Below are positions 33,756 to 46,134 of a stretch of DNA of 64,000 bases, in pieces (position 1 is the stretch's first letter; every line of letters begins with the position of its first letter). Where the stretch lies: assembly GCA_000497125.2 (NCBI GenBank), contig CM035318.1:1298001-1362000 (forward strand), given 5' to 3'. This stretch comes from Spironucleus salmonicida. Taxonomy: Eukaryota; Fornicata; Diplomonadida; Hexamitidae. Below the pieces are notes generated by a model that saw only the letters and a list, made by a program, of their open reading frames with translations, searched no databases and was not told the DNA's origin. The position numbers were made by a program, and so were the translations under genes.

Positions 33756-34622
33756 TTCGTAGAGAAATGTATTTTAAATATTATATAAAATTATTAATAC
33801 TAGGATTTCATTTATGTAATATTTAGCTTTATTGCGATAAATTTATAATTGCTTATATTATTATTAATTTTAATTATAGGACTTAAAGTATTCTTATATA
33901 TTTTGAGATACATTTTATAATAATTCTTTCAGATAATTTAAAAAATTTAATTCATGAATATTTCACAAAATTATCTCATATATTAACTTTTTCTCTAGTA
34001 CGCAAAAACTATATTTAGTATAGTTAAGATTAATGTTCATTCTAAAGCGTATAAAGATAACGCTAGAAATTTAGTGTAACATTGAAAATTGTTAATATTT
34101 TGCGCTAATATTTAGTTGAATAAAACTTATTTTTAATAAGATAAAAATTTACCAGAATTTGAAATATGTATTTTCAATATTAACAATATAATATTTTTAC
34201 ATTAATTACTATTATAGAATGTATGATAGTACAATTTAATATTATGTTGCTATCTACTTTAAAATATTATTGATAATTTTATCAATGTAATATTAATCTG
34301 TTTCACCTTTTATATGAATTATGCATTATCATAAAAATTTCAATTAAAATTAGTAGATAAGTTCATTAAGTAATTAAAATTATTTTCACAACTCTTAATA
34401 ATGTTGGATACCAAAAGGGTTTATACATTCCAATTAAAATTAATAATTCAAATTTTAAAACGATACAAATTATATAATCACCATATTTTATATTCATTCA
34501 TAGTGAATAATTTAACTGCGTAATTAATATTAATTTGCTTAAAATAAGATATAGATTATTTGATAAATATGAGTATTAACGACAAATTATTGTTATATTC
34601 TAAATAGAAATAAATTCATCTA
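33756..34622. other. AT-rich intergenic region (about 870 bp)
   Basis: The longest gene-free stretch of the window. Very AT-rich with only short TGA-bounded frames of up to about 30 codons. I see no RNA gene, repeat or conserved protein in it. It lies between the start of ankyrin copy B and the stop of the coiled-coil gene at 34623. Confidence 0.6.
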
Positions 34623-36182
34623 TCACCATTACTCCATTTATTTTTCTAGTTCTCTAAGTTTTCTTCGTTTTTCTTCAACAGCATTTTCGATGTTTTATTT
34701 TTCACTTCCCAGTCCATTAACAATTCGTCTAGCCCCCTCTAACTCAGTTTCTTTAACGCGAACACGCGCTTGTACTCTTTGAAAATCTCGTTCTAGAGCT
34801 AAAATTCGTCGCTCTCTCTAATCTAATGTTTCGGATAATGCTGATACTTTGGCTGCATTTAATTCTGCCTTTTATGTTTAGTCTCTTAAATCCCGTTCCA
34901 ATGTTACTCTTTAATTGTTTAAGGCATTTTCAAACTCGTTTAACTTAACATTTTTCTCTGTTATTTAATCACTTAAATCTTATAATTATTCATTTTAACC
35001 TTAAAGCTATGTTTTCTATAATTCCATCTCGCTTTTTAAACGTGCTTATTCTTTAACAAGCGTATTATTTTGTACTTACATTTAATTCTATACAGACGAC
35101 TTTTAATCTTCATTTTGTGATATCTAGTCCATCCGTTTCCTTAAAATATTTAACTCCTATACGTTTTCCTTCTCAGTTTTGACGGTTTTTGAGTCTTTGT
35201 AGAGAGGCCTAATTGGAGCACTATTCTGACGCTGTCTGACACCACTAAGAACTTTCAATTCCTTCATAAAATTTTTTGATTTCTGTGCCTGCTGAGCTGC
35301 AGCTGCGAAGTCCAAAATTGACATCTTGTTCAGCTTGTTTTTGATATTTATTTTTTCTGCCTCAGCGGAAACATCAGGATTCCTAACCTTCTACTTGAGC
35401 AAATTTACGAAAATTCCGCAACGTGCAATCGCCAAAAGCTTCTTTCTAATGACGTCTTTTTTGTCCATTTTCATGTTCCTGAGCGCCAGATTCTGCTCCA
35501 AACAGCGCTCCAGATAACAACAGGTATCGGCCTGTTTCTGCTTTAAAAGCTGATGCTTAGTACTCATTTCCAGAAGCTCCTGACTGGCCAATTTGCAGGC
35601 CTGTAGAATGTCCTTAACGCCATTTCCGGCCTCGAACGCCTTCTTGGCAATGCGTTCGTTGTCGGAAATCAAGTTTTTGCACTTCGCGGCGAGCGAAATG
35701 ATGTCCTTCTCCTTATCGCTGATGCATCCCTCCTGAAGCGCGAGCTTTTGCGACAGAAGCCTGTTCCGCTCGGCCAGGATCTTGATCTCCTACACAGTGT
35801 CACTTTGGCGGTTCTGGTTAACATAGTTCGATTGCAGCGCACTGGTGAGCTGGTGTTTGTAGTTCGTGATCTGGTGCGACTGGGATTGGTTCTCCTACTG
35901 GAGGTAGTTGAGGATGTTCTGGAGCTTGTTAACCTGCTGGTTTACGAAAAGCTGCGACTGCAAAATTTGATTTTTCTGCGTAATTTCGTTGCCTAAGGCT
36001 TGCTCAAGTGCTGTAATTCTCGACTGGCCCTGTAGAGCCTAGAATTTGGCCATTTAAAGTTCCACTGTTTAGTTTTTGACGTTGTTAGCTAAATCCTGCA
36101 GTTGTTACTGTTTTTTATTCATAAGTAACATTGATTCCTTATCTAACAGCTCAGCTTTTAATTCCAAATTTTCCACGTCCAT
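34623..36182 (-). CDS. Long coiled-coil protein
   Basis: 519 aa with heptad-like patterns over nearly the whole length (for example LAERNRLLSQKLALQE, then TLERDLRDQTQKAELNAAK, then ILALERDFQRVQARVRVKE). A short non-coiled stretch in the middle contains ILDFAAAAQQAQKSKNF. There is no enzyme domain or membrane helix. The role is probably cytoskeletal. Base composition is uneven: roughly 35550-35970 is GC-rich with CAG for Gln, while both ends are AT-rich with TAA/TAG for Gln. Start ATG at 36182 follows AT-rich DNA. Confidence 0.78.
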
Positions 36183-36274
36183 TAAAATTTAGAATTTTAT
36201 ATAATAGTATTTAGTATATAATAAATATTCCTTCAGAAATCAATAAGATCTTGGGTTATGATACCTCTTTTTGA

Positions 36275-36694
36275 GGGAAGCTTCTAAAAATTATTGAGTT
36301 CAAATAGTTTAAGTTCACTGGAACCGCAGGGCTGGCCTCGGTGACCGAGCGTGAGATGCTCAGCGAGCGCATCGAGGCGGAGATTGCAACCTGCAGGAGG
36401 AGGGCGGACGCGCTTGCGGGGCAGCTGTCAGCCTCGCCGGCACCGTTTAAGGTCCCGCGATTTGAGCTGCACGGCCCCCAGCCCAGCGATCTGGAGCAGC
36501 AGCTGGACCACCTCAACGCTGAAATGGCGATGTAGCCGTCGTACACGGGCCAGATGAACCTGCTGGCGGAGCACCACGCCCTAGTCACCCAGGTCATGAG
36601 CCGCAACGCACCCTTCCCAGCCCAGCTGGCCGCCATGGACAGGGCCCTCGCGCTGCTGTCGCACCAGGTCCAGCACCTCGCATCACTTGAGTGA
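36275..36694 (+). pseudogene. 5'-truncated copy of the small coiled-coil gene
   Basis: Inside IR2 the frame equals the gene at 19738-20193 down to the TGA at 36692-36694. To the left of the repeat edge (36311) the sequence is unrelated or fully decayed, with an in-frame TGA at 36272-36274 and no ATG before the homologous part. The first 22 codons of the full-length copy have no clear counterpart. A non-ATG start cannot be excluded. It overlaps the end of the convergent coiled-coil gene by 12 bp. Confidence 0.75.
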
Positions 36695-37904
36695 GGGTCG
36701 CATGTCCATCTTCAGGTACTCGTCAAAGGCGCCGTTCGCTGCGTCGAGGTCCGAGGACAGCTGCTTGATCTCCTCCCTGGCCGCGAACAGATCGATGCGC
36801 GCCTGGTACAGCCCCGAGCCGGACTGGGAGGAGACCTCCTTGAGCTGCGCCTTAAGGTCGGCCACCTCGCGCTGCAGGATGTCGACCAGGTCGGATTTGA
36901 TGCCCTTGTAGGTCATCATGGCCATGGCGCGCTCCTTGGGGCTCGCGGAGGACGATAGCCCCGATATGCCGAAGAGCTCCTTGAGGGCCTAGATCTCGAT
37001 CTTGTAGTCGGTGAGGAGCTGGTCCTTGTGGGCGAGCTGCGACGTGGCGTGCTCGTACAGCGCCTTGAAGTTGCTGTTCTCGGTGATGTACTTCACATGT
37101 TCGATGATCTGGGGCTTCTGGTGCTGCACCTGCTCGCGCAGTATCGCCAGCTCGGACTCCATGCGGATGTTCTGCTCGACGATCTCGTCCAGGCGCACGT
37201 CCTTGTCCACCTGCGGTGCTCGCTCACTACTCTGCCGCTCCAGCGCCTGCAGTCTCTGCGTAAGCTGCTGGTTCTTTATGGCGAGGTTGTCGATCTGCAT
37301 CTGCCGCAGGTCGTTGGACCGCTCCAGCTGATACAACTTGGACTTAGCCTCTGCCTCCTGCTGGTCGGACACCTCCTCGGACGTGGGCGCCATGAGCTCC
37401 CTCGCGGATAGGATCTTCTTCGGGGAGAAGGACACCACGGGGATCGGGAGGTTGAAGCTGGGGTGCTTCGCCAGAAATCCGGGTGGCGTCGGGGGCAGGT
37501 TGTGCTGCGGGGAGCCCATGGCCCGCGGTGACATAGCCGAGGAGGTCTGCAGCTACTGCAGCACGTCACTCTTGATGGTGGCCCGGGCGGACGAGGCCAT
37601 CAGAATTGTCTTCCTGGGCATTGCGAAAAGGTATCGTCCCGATATAGTATAGTAATGTAATTTCTCAAATCAGTCTTTCTTGTTCTCAATGCTCTCCACA
37701 GGCGCCTTGAACATTCCCACGTGGCTGATGGCGCACTTGGGGCAGCTGAAGGACTGGCTCGTCTCGACGCACTTCTTGATCTCGGACTGCGACGGGTTCG
37801 ATATCATGCCCACCGCACGCTCCTTGTACTCCTGGAACAGGCTCTGCAGGCCAATGATGATGGGCCCGAACCCCACCGCGGGGGACCACTGTTCAGGGTG
37901 GAAG
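36311..37904 (-). repeat. Inverted repeat IR2, right copy (1594 bp)
   Basis: Reverse complement of 18528-20121, equal in length with a few substitutions. Its right edge falls in the middle of the complete E2 gene, exactly where that gene changes from AT-rich to GC-rich. Its left edge truncates the small coiled-coil gene. Confidence 0.92.
36683..37621 (-). CDS. Coiled-coil protein, copy 2 (in IR2)
   Basis: 312 aa, the inverted twin of the gene at 18811-19749 with the same length and three amino-acid differences. The full coding region and a few dozen bases upstream are within the repeat, so both copies have the same immediate 5' sequence (about 48 bp to the E2 stop). Both frames are intact, so either or both may be expressed. 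Domain content is as for copy 1: a Pro/Ser-rich start, then coiled coil. Confidence 0.82.
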
Positions 37905-38185
37905 GCTGTAAAAGAAAAACAAATATTCGTATTTGTTTCAAACCGTCCCGAAGGGGTAATCATGCGTACATGAGGTGCTCTGAACGGATATTCTTTTGGT
38001 AATAATAACTAACCATGATATGCACCACCTTAATATTCAGTATTTAGAGGACCTCTAACCGAAAAATGAATATCTAACATATTATCTTTATCAGGTATCC
38101 AAATCTTATAATTAGGATCATTTGCTTATTATACTGCCTTAAGTTAACGCATTATAATTTTAGGGTTTTCAGGTAAGTCAGGCAT
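37670..38185 (-). CDS. UBE2J/Ubc6-type E2 ubiquitin-conjugating enzyme
   Basis: 171 aa, the complete copy. The UBC fold shows the active-site region FETNTNICFSFTAFHPEQW, where Cys is the catalytic residue and the N-x-x-x-C-x-S-x-x-x-F-H-P-x-x-W spacing is that of UBE2J/Ubc6. Upstream MITPSGRF and RGPLNTEYQGGAYHG also match this class. Ubc6 enzymes serve ER-associated degradation and carry a C-terminal membrane tail; here the protein ends without a membrane helix and has an added C-P-K-C pair near the C-terminus. The 5' half is AT-rich with TAA/TAG codons and the 3' half (inside IR2) is GC-rich. A truncated twin lies at 18528-18762. Confidence 0.9.
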
Positions 38186-38667
38186 TGTGGAAAGGCAAAG
38201 ATATAAATATTATAATTGAGTATATAATAATTAATATTTATGACATAATTATGCAAATAATACTATATAATTTTTACAATATTTTGTTTAAGAATATTTT
38301 AGATGAAATCTATAATATTAAAGTTATCTAGATCCTCTAGTTATTATACATGTATTAAAACTATATATATATATGTTATTGATTTTACATATATCTGCTG
38401 CATAATGTATAATAAGAAGTTACACAAGATTAAAATAAAAATAAATAAAGAATATGTTTTTTAGAATATTATTCTAATGATAAAATTATATTCGAATTTT
38501 GTCAAATAAACATTGTAAATATTTTATATATAATTTATATATAATTTACATAATATCTTCATTCTTTACAGAATCTATCATAAATTATATTTGAACTATA
38601 GCAAAATTTCGAAACTTCAGAATAAATTAGTATTATATTATATTCTTAATACTATGTTTTTTCAAAA
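38186..38667. other. AT-rich intergenic region between divergent genes
   Basis: About 480 bp of very AT-rich DNA between the starts of the E2 gene and the K+ channel gene. It presumably holds both promoters, but no defined motif stands out. No coding frame is supported. Confidence 0.6.
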
Positions 38668-40830
38668 ATGCAACAGCTGACTAAGCTAGAAAATAAATTT
38701 AACCATGGATAGAATGTTGTAGTAGAAAAATTTATCCCAACCATTGATAATATAGCTGGTTATCATATATGGGTAATGTTTATTATGCTTTTTGATTTAA
38801 TAACATATTTTATAAATAAAACTGAAGCATTGACAAATATTACACCTAATTCTAATCTATATATCGCTATTTTTATCATGATATCACAGTTAGTAGATCT
38901 ATTTATAGTTGCAGTGTATGGAATTTCGAGAAAAATTAGATGGTTTACCACTTCTTATATTCTATATGCTGCATCTAGTATTAGTACTGCTGTAGCTTTA
39001 ATTCTATTTTTTGGCATTGGTGATACATTTGATAATGCTTTCTCATGGTAGGTCGGATTTTTATCTATATTTAGGGGCCAAGTCAGGTCAGTTGTAATTA
39101 GACGATAAAATTAATCGAGATTATAAAAAGCTTTACGTAAATCAACAAATTTATATATTGTATCATATTTAATTTATGTTACTAGAGTAATAAGAGTCAT
39201 ATTTTAATCTTTATATGGCATTCTTATTTTTATTTTTGTTTTTATGGGCTCAGTCTTTCTAAACGAAAGAGCTTTGGATTCAAAAAGATCTTTTATTGAA
39301 TTATTATATTTTATAACAGTTACTATGTCCACAGTAGGTTATGGTGATATAACTTTAGATGGTGGATCAGGAAGAATAATAACTATTATCTTCATTGTTG
39401 TAGCATTAATTTATATACCGGTGGCAATAGGTGTGGCGATTTAGAAACTTTCTAATGAACTACCTAGATTAAAATTACTAAGATAAATTTATGGAGGTGT
39501 TATTGTTATTGGTCAAAAAGACATTTAGTTGGCATCAAGTGTCCGTGCTGTATTTCCATAATAATAATCGATTTCTGTGTTAATGACTGATATAAATTAA
39601 AATTACGACGACCACCCTGATATGAAAGCTTTTATTGAAGGTGTACCGTCAATGTAATTTATGATTAGTGATAGTTACGATACGCTAACATTGAAGCAAA
39701 TGTAGTTAGACAATTCACTGATTGTATTAGTTTATTCTGACAGTAAAATAAGCGCATCAGAAATGTAATAATCTGATGGTTTGGCAATTGTATAAGCAGT
39801 ATGTGCTGCATAGTCATTATAACATGACAATATATTGGTAGTTATATTGTAAATTGAGTCATCCGTAGTTATTTGTAAAGAAAAGTTATATCAATATCTT
39901 AATGAAGACTAATGTATTGTGTATTCGCTAAGTAAAACATATAGTCATATAATCTATCTCTCATGTCTATATAGTGGATTCTCAACGTTTTTTACAAATG
40001 CTTTAATCCCTTCATAATGTTAATTAAATTAATTCAATACAGATAAATAAAAATTTGCATTGAAAAATTTAAATTAGTTTACTAAATGTTGTACAAAAGC
40101 AGACCATGAAGTTGTTATTTCTTAAACATGGGATTTATATAATTCATCTTGTGGGAAGAAAGATTATATTGGAAAAATTATTGAAAATGCTACTTCTAAA
40201 CCTTCTTAGGATGTTTAGTAAACCGTAAAAGATTTATTAGTAGTTGTTTGTGGAGAGATTAATAAAGAATTATTAATATCTACATTAAGTTTATTACGGA
40301 AATTTGGTAGTAAATTATATATTATTTTAGATAATAATGATTTTATCCACTATTCTGAAGATGATATTATAATTGAAGGAAATATTTTTGATGAATAATT
40401 TTATTTATAAAATAATAAGGAAGTTCTGGTTTTTATGGAAGATAATGATGGAAAAGAAGTTCTTATTGAACATGCATTATAGCAATCAAGCATGGAACAT
40501 AATATATGTGTAATGGAAAGTTTAATTGAAATTTAGTCAAAATTTGAAATTTACAGAAAATAGAAATACATTCCATGCGGGCTTTCTTGTTTATGTACTT
40601 TAATCCTAAGAAATCCAATTACTTTTTAAAACTTTGATAGTTTCATCTAGAACCATCATAACTTCAAATAATATTTATTGCAAGAAAGTTTGTGTGTTGA
40701 AGACTGGGAAAATAAGAATAAAAGTTAAATAGTTATCTATATTAATAGAGAAGGATTCATCATTAATATTTATGATAAATAGCTATAATTATAAGAAAGT
40801 GATATTATAACGACTATATGTTTATAGTGA
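38668..40830 (+). CDS. Potassium channel with RCK-like cytosolic domains (Slo-like)
   Basis: 720 aa. Six membrane helices: S1 near residue 35 (WVMFIMLFDLITYF), S2 (AIFIMISQLVDLFIVAVYG), S3 (YILYAASSISTAVALILFF), a moderately basic S4 region, S5 (GILIFIFVFMGSVF) and S6 (IITIIFIVVALIYIPVAIG). The pore helix and filter read LLYFITVTMSTVGYGDI with TVGYGD from about residue 222, diagnostic of K+ selectivity. After S6 comes YGGVIVIGQKDIQLASSVRA, a Rossmann-like RCK start, and a second such unit (LLVVVCGEINKELLI) near residue 530. This is the layout of BK/Slo channels gated by cytosolic ligands. Gating ligands cannot be read from the sequence. Confidence 0.9.
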
Positions 40831-40875
40831 ATGAAATTTATTATACTATAATATTATATAATAGGTTTTTGCAAA

Positions 40876-43800
40876 ATGAAAGATTTTGAATAAAATGAAT
40901 ATTAAGTAATGCTTGAATAATCTAATAAGTTAATTTAGCGTTTACATGTTTAGCATAGATAAGAAAAGTAAGATATTTTAAACTAGTTTGATGAGTTTAG
41001 AAAAAATTCTTAATAAAGACTTATGAATATTTCTGCAGTTTATGGAAATTCACTACTAAGAGTATTGCATGGGAGTTCAATATTAAATCCAATTGAATAT
41101 ATACCCCATGCTGAAGCTTAACTTATAATTGCATCATTCAAATAAGAATAGCAACTATAAATTAGGTAAATATAAGAATAGTGTTATTAAGAGATATAAG
41201 CAGTAAAAGGATAGTTATAACTATCATAGTACGGAGTATCAGAAGATATGCATTAAGATTAACGTTATCAACAATAGTAAAATATTCCTGTAAATATTAC
41301 AGAATTTTTGCATCAGTTCAATAGGGATTCAATATCAAATGATATTAAACTAGCACCCTCACTTCCTATAATTTTAAGTTTAGAAAATAGTCTTAAAATT
41401 TTATAACATAGGCATGATATATTATTAAATAAAATTTAAAACGATGACACTGAAATTCGATTAAAGAAAAAGTATAATAAGATTATTGAAGAAAAATAGT
41501 TATAATATACGAATCAATTTAACATGTTATAAAAAGAGTTTTCTAGATTTAAAGAGAATTAAAAAATTTAGTAAGATATAATTAAAAAATAGTTAACAAC
41601 TAAATAATAAGAAGTAGTATAACTTTAAAACAACTATACTAGCGAATAGGATTAAATTTAATCATATAAAGATGAAATTGTGCGGCTTGATCAATAAAAT
41701 AAAAAACATGAATTAAGTTTGAAAAGATTGAGAAATGAAATTACATAAGAAATTACAGGTTTATAGTTCGTTGACTAGCATAAATCTGTAGGAAAATTAT
41801 AGGCAGAGATAATATATTTAAAAGGTTTTGAATCAGTTTATATTTAAACAGAACAAGATATGATAAGAAAGATGATAGATTTAGAAAAGACGTTAGAATC
41901 GACTAGAAATAAAAATAAACTATTACATTAAGAAATAATGGAGCTTACAAAAGATGCTGAGAGTAAAGTAGTTGGAAGATTTTAGCATATTATCGACTAA
42001 CAATTATTTCAAATTAATAGCATAAATTAAGAGTTTCAATTAGAATCATAAAAAATAATTGATTTATAACATGATAATAAATAGCTTTCGCATGAAATAA
42101 ATTAATATATTACTTAAATTAGAGATAATGATGTTTTTATAAATAGTTTACGAGATGATTTACGGATCTCTATTAATGATTACTAAAATGCATAGAGGCA
42201 AGTAGATTTTTTAGTTAGACGTTCAAGTAGCCTTGTTTCTGAGAAGCAAGTTTTAAAACTAAATATTAATGAACTTATCTTAAAAAATGAGGATTTAGTA
42301 TAACATCTTAACCTAAAATAAGTTTACTATTAAACATAAGAGGTCAATTTAAGGAAAAATCTAGTTGAAAAACTTGGCTCTGTATATGGTGAGAACGCAA
42401 ATACAAAAGCAAAAATTATATCTGATTAAATATTTGAGCAGTCAAAACCATCTACTTTTTCTGAGGAAACATAAAAATTAATTGCATCAGAAAATAAATA
42501 ATTTGCAACAGAAATCAAAAAGTAAAATATCGAACTGAATGATTTTGAAAAAGGAATTGAGCAACATTGTTTAATATTAGATGAAGTTGTTTAAGTTAAT
42601 ATTAAAGCAATATAAACTGAGTTTTCTTCGACAGAAGAAAAAGGATGCTATGTTTATCCTGCGTAATTAAATGATCTTAAAGAATTTTAATAACAAGTAT
42701 ACTTTTCTGCTGATGATAATATAGTAGTTTCTTAATATGTAGAATAAGTTAATACACTGAGTTAAGAGCTAGAATCATATAAAATAAAAGATATTGACAC
42801 AAAAACATTTAGATAAGATATGTATTAAGAACTATATAAGGAATAAATAGACATGGTTAATAGCTAGAAATTTTAATAGTTAATGATGTATGAAGATATC
42901 TATTCTTAAACATCAAGATATAATTTATTGTTCATATAAGCATCATAGCATTAGTGCAAGGAATTTCATGAATTTGTGGATGAAATATTGTATATACAAA
43001 ATTAAAAGGATACTAAATATTTAGCAATTATTAATAAAATGAAGCAACAAAAAACGGCAGATGAAGCAGAGTTAGTTTAAAGTTTATAAGTTTCTTAATA
43101 AAAATATAATGAACTGTATATGAATTATAATAAGCTTAAAAACTCTATTTTGTTTATACAATAATCAGTGACTTCATAATAATAACCAATTTTAGATCAA
43201 ATGGTTGTAGAGTTATAAAAAAGAGTTAATAATTTGTAAAATTCATTAAAATTGGTTTCTAAAAGTGTTATGGATAGGCTATTTGTATAAAAGTAAGATT
43301 GTGCTGTATAATTAAATTATGAATCTATTAATGCATCCGTTTTAACGCTTTAAGTAGAATTTTTAGATTAGGAAATGGAAACTGATATTATTCATTCATA
43401 CTACAAACTTTTACAGACAGATCCTATAGAATCAATTATTATAGAACGAGCACTAACACCACCAATAATATAAACTGAAAATATTAATTTATAAACTGAA
43501 GCAATAGTTTATATCCCTTCCTTTGAAATTTAATAATAGTTAATTACAAATTAGACAAATATGATAGATTTTGAATGTTAAATTGCTATCAAAGAATATT
43601 AAATTTTGACAGAGAATAAATAAGTTACAAGATCAGTAACTGTTCTTCCAATTTTGGATATTTAAAATTCTAATGAAGTATCTATCTAGTAAGCTGAAAA
43701 ATATCCATTAGCAATGATGTAAGATTTTGAAGTTCAAGTTGAGTTTATATTAGAGTAAAAATCCTAACCACATGTTTTAACAGAGTAATCAAATCTTAAT

Positions 43801-44676
43801 ATTCCATCAAATTTAACATAATAATAGATTGATTAAATTCTTAATATATTACCAAAACAGCCATCCTAAATTAGTTAGCACTCATAAACTAATTTTTTAG
43901 GTTTCGATATTAAATTGTAGACTGATGATTTTACTCAAATAAATAAGTAAAGATAAAAAGAAGCATTTTCTATTTTAACATAGTTAGAAACATTAATAAT
44001 TCGTGAAAATAATTCACCCACTTACACAGAAAAAAATTGTGATTTTGACTATGGATTAATAGAAGAGTAGCTTAATGATATCAAACTAAGTTAGTTAAAA
44101 TAATGTAAACATGTACGTACTTAGACAATCCCTGTAGAGAATTTATAATTAGAAGATTTCATTTCAAAATATATTAGAATATAAAAATAGTAGATTGACT
44201 TTAAGGATAAATATGAGAAGAATTGTTCTGAAATGGAAACTGCTTCATAATAAATATAAGAGGCCAAAAAGTCTGAATTATCTATTAGAACTTTATATAA
44301 TGATTTAAATGAGGATTATAAAATTTAAAGTGTGAATCTTAAACAGGCTTAGACTCAAGCTATACAGTATGAAAATTGGTATAATAAAGCACTCAGTGAA
44401 AACTCCAAACTAATTAAAGAAAAACCTCTTACTAATTCTAAGGCAGCTAAAACCCTAGCTGTTTTAAAGACTAAATAATAAGAGAGAGAAGAATACGAAT
44501 TAAGATAACTTATGAATATAGGTATGGAAATTGCTAATTAATTTGATAAAGGAGAAGACAAAGAAACATAAATCGAATTAAGGATCAGCAGGGTAGATTA
44601 AATTGATGTAGAAAACCATGGAGAAGTAAAATATAAATCTAGAGCAAGAAGTAAAGTTTAGTAAAATAAGGAATGA
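40876..44676 (+). CDS. Very long coiled-coil protein
   Basis: 1266 aa in one frame, with more than a hundred TAA/TAG Gln codons and a single terminal TGA. Coiled-coil heptads dominate the first 650 residues (for example EIVRLDQQNKKHELSLKRL) and the last 150 (EEYELRQLMNIGMEIANQF). The region around 850-1100 is less helical, with Pro, Ile and Thr. No enzyme domain or membrane helix is found. A cytoskeletal or basal-body role is plausible. ATG at 40876 is the first after the K+ channel stop, 45 bp upstream. I do not recognise an ortholog. Confidence 0.75.
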
Positions 44677-44983
44677 TATAATTTTTAATTACTATATTAA
44701 TTTTCATTTATTATTAAATTTAGATATGTAGTATTAAACTAAGAAAATGATTAATATAAAGGTAAATTAATTTTATAAGGATAAAAGAAATTCATATTTT
44801 CTCTTAAGTGATTACTACCAGTAACTTAACTACTTAAAATAACATTAACATTAACATTAATTTTAACTATATATTGGGATGACAATATCCACAAACAGTT
44901 ATCTACCATTATTTTATTGATAGTTAAGTTTTCTATCTGTGTCTGTAATCTGTAAGTAAAAATATAAGGAAACCCATAACCTT
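44677..44983. other. AT-rich 3'-3' spacer with a short tandem repeat
   Basis: Lies between two convergent stops. It holds three to four tandem copies of the hexamer ACATTA/TTAACA near 44840-44865. No coding frame is supported. Confidence 0.6.
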
Positions 44984-45961
44984 TCACTTTTTCAGTTAAC
45001 TACTTTCTGGAAATGCGCTTTACCATTCTGATGAACATTCTTAGTAATCTTTTTTCTTACCTAAATACCAGTATCTTTCTTTTATACCAAAGGCTGTTTT
45101 CGGAACACCCATTTAGACAACAAAAATTTCTCTAACATTTTCAGCATATATAGCACTATCTTCAATTTCATCAACTCCAGGTATATATTCACCAAGCCAG
45201 TTAATTTCTACTATTTATCTTATGCCAAGAATTAAATTAAATAAAACTTTAGTCATACTTTGACCACTGTCACTTAAGCAAGAATATCTTTTATCCCACC
45301 TAATGATACATAATTAAACTGGTTTTTTAGCATTAAATACTCCTGTTTTAAATGGTAAAACAGCAGTACCACTGTTACATGTACCTTCTGGGAACACTGT
45401 TATCATTTAAAATTTTCTTGGATATCCTGCCAATTACACATCCCCAGCAACTCTTTATATGAGCTTTTCTTATACTGTTTTCCCACTATTTTTGTCACTT
45501 CTATCAATGAAAATACATTAATTTGCTTTGGCAAAAAGGCCAAATACTGGAGATCTTCCAACTTCCGATTTCGAAACAAATGAGCACGCTCCTACAACTT
45601 ATAATACTAATGGATCTAATGAGGAATTATGGTTTGAAACTAACGCAAAGTCAGAAGAATAAGTTGGCCGTTTTTAAATATTTTTTTATACAATTTTAAC
45701 TCCCATAGACCATAAAAATCCACGAGTCAAATTAATAGTTAAGAATCGAGTTATAGTTGTCCGTAAAGGGGAAAGTGGTTTTTAAAGATTAACAGATTTG
45801 ATTAAACGTGACATAATAACATGTGATAATGAAACTATAATGAGCAAAAGAAATATTCTAATTGGAGTTACTATTGGGGCCAATATATATGATATTAACC
45901 AAAATATATAATACTGGAGTGATTTTTTAGGTTTAGTTGAAGCAAATGGGTTTAATGTCAT
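44984..45961 (-). CDS. Lysophospholipid/glycerol-phosphate acyltransferase (LPCAT/PlsC family)
   Basis: 325 aa from ATG at 45961. The start MTLNPFAS, a membrane helix (YIFWLISYILAPIVTPIRIF) and a second (LLIIVSLSHVI) resemble the N-terminus of LPCAT enzymes. The acyltransferase motifs are NHNSSLDPL (H-x4-D, catalytic), GLFAKANQCIFIDR and TVFPEGTCNSGTAVLPFK (F-P-E-G-T, substrate binding). It would transfer acyl chains to lysophospholipids, probably at the ER. An internal ATG at 45814 would remove the membrane helices, so the longer start is preferred. There is no C-terminal EF-hand as in animal LPCAT1. Confidence 0.9.
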
Positions 45962-46134
45962 TAGAGAAAGGTAAACAAATACTTTATTATCATTATTACT
46001 ATATAATATTATTGTTAATTAATTTACATAGTTATAATATTATACATTTATTATCTATTATATTGAAAATTAAAGTCAAATTCAAACTTCTCTTCAAAAA
46101 TTAAATTTCAAATGTTTGCACCACTCCTTGTCAA

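Noticed and set aside
13319-37904. Bacterial contamination or horizontal transfer as the source of the GC-rich blocks
   Set aside because: The blocks continue the frames of AT-rich eukaryotic genes and contain in-frame TAG Gln codons.
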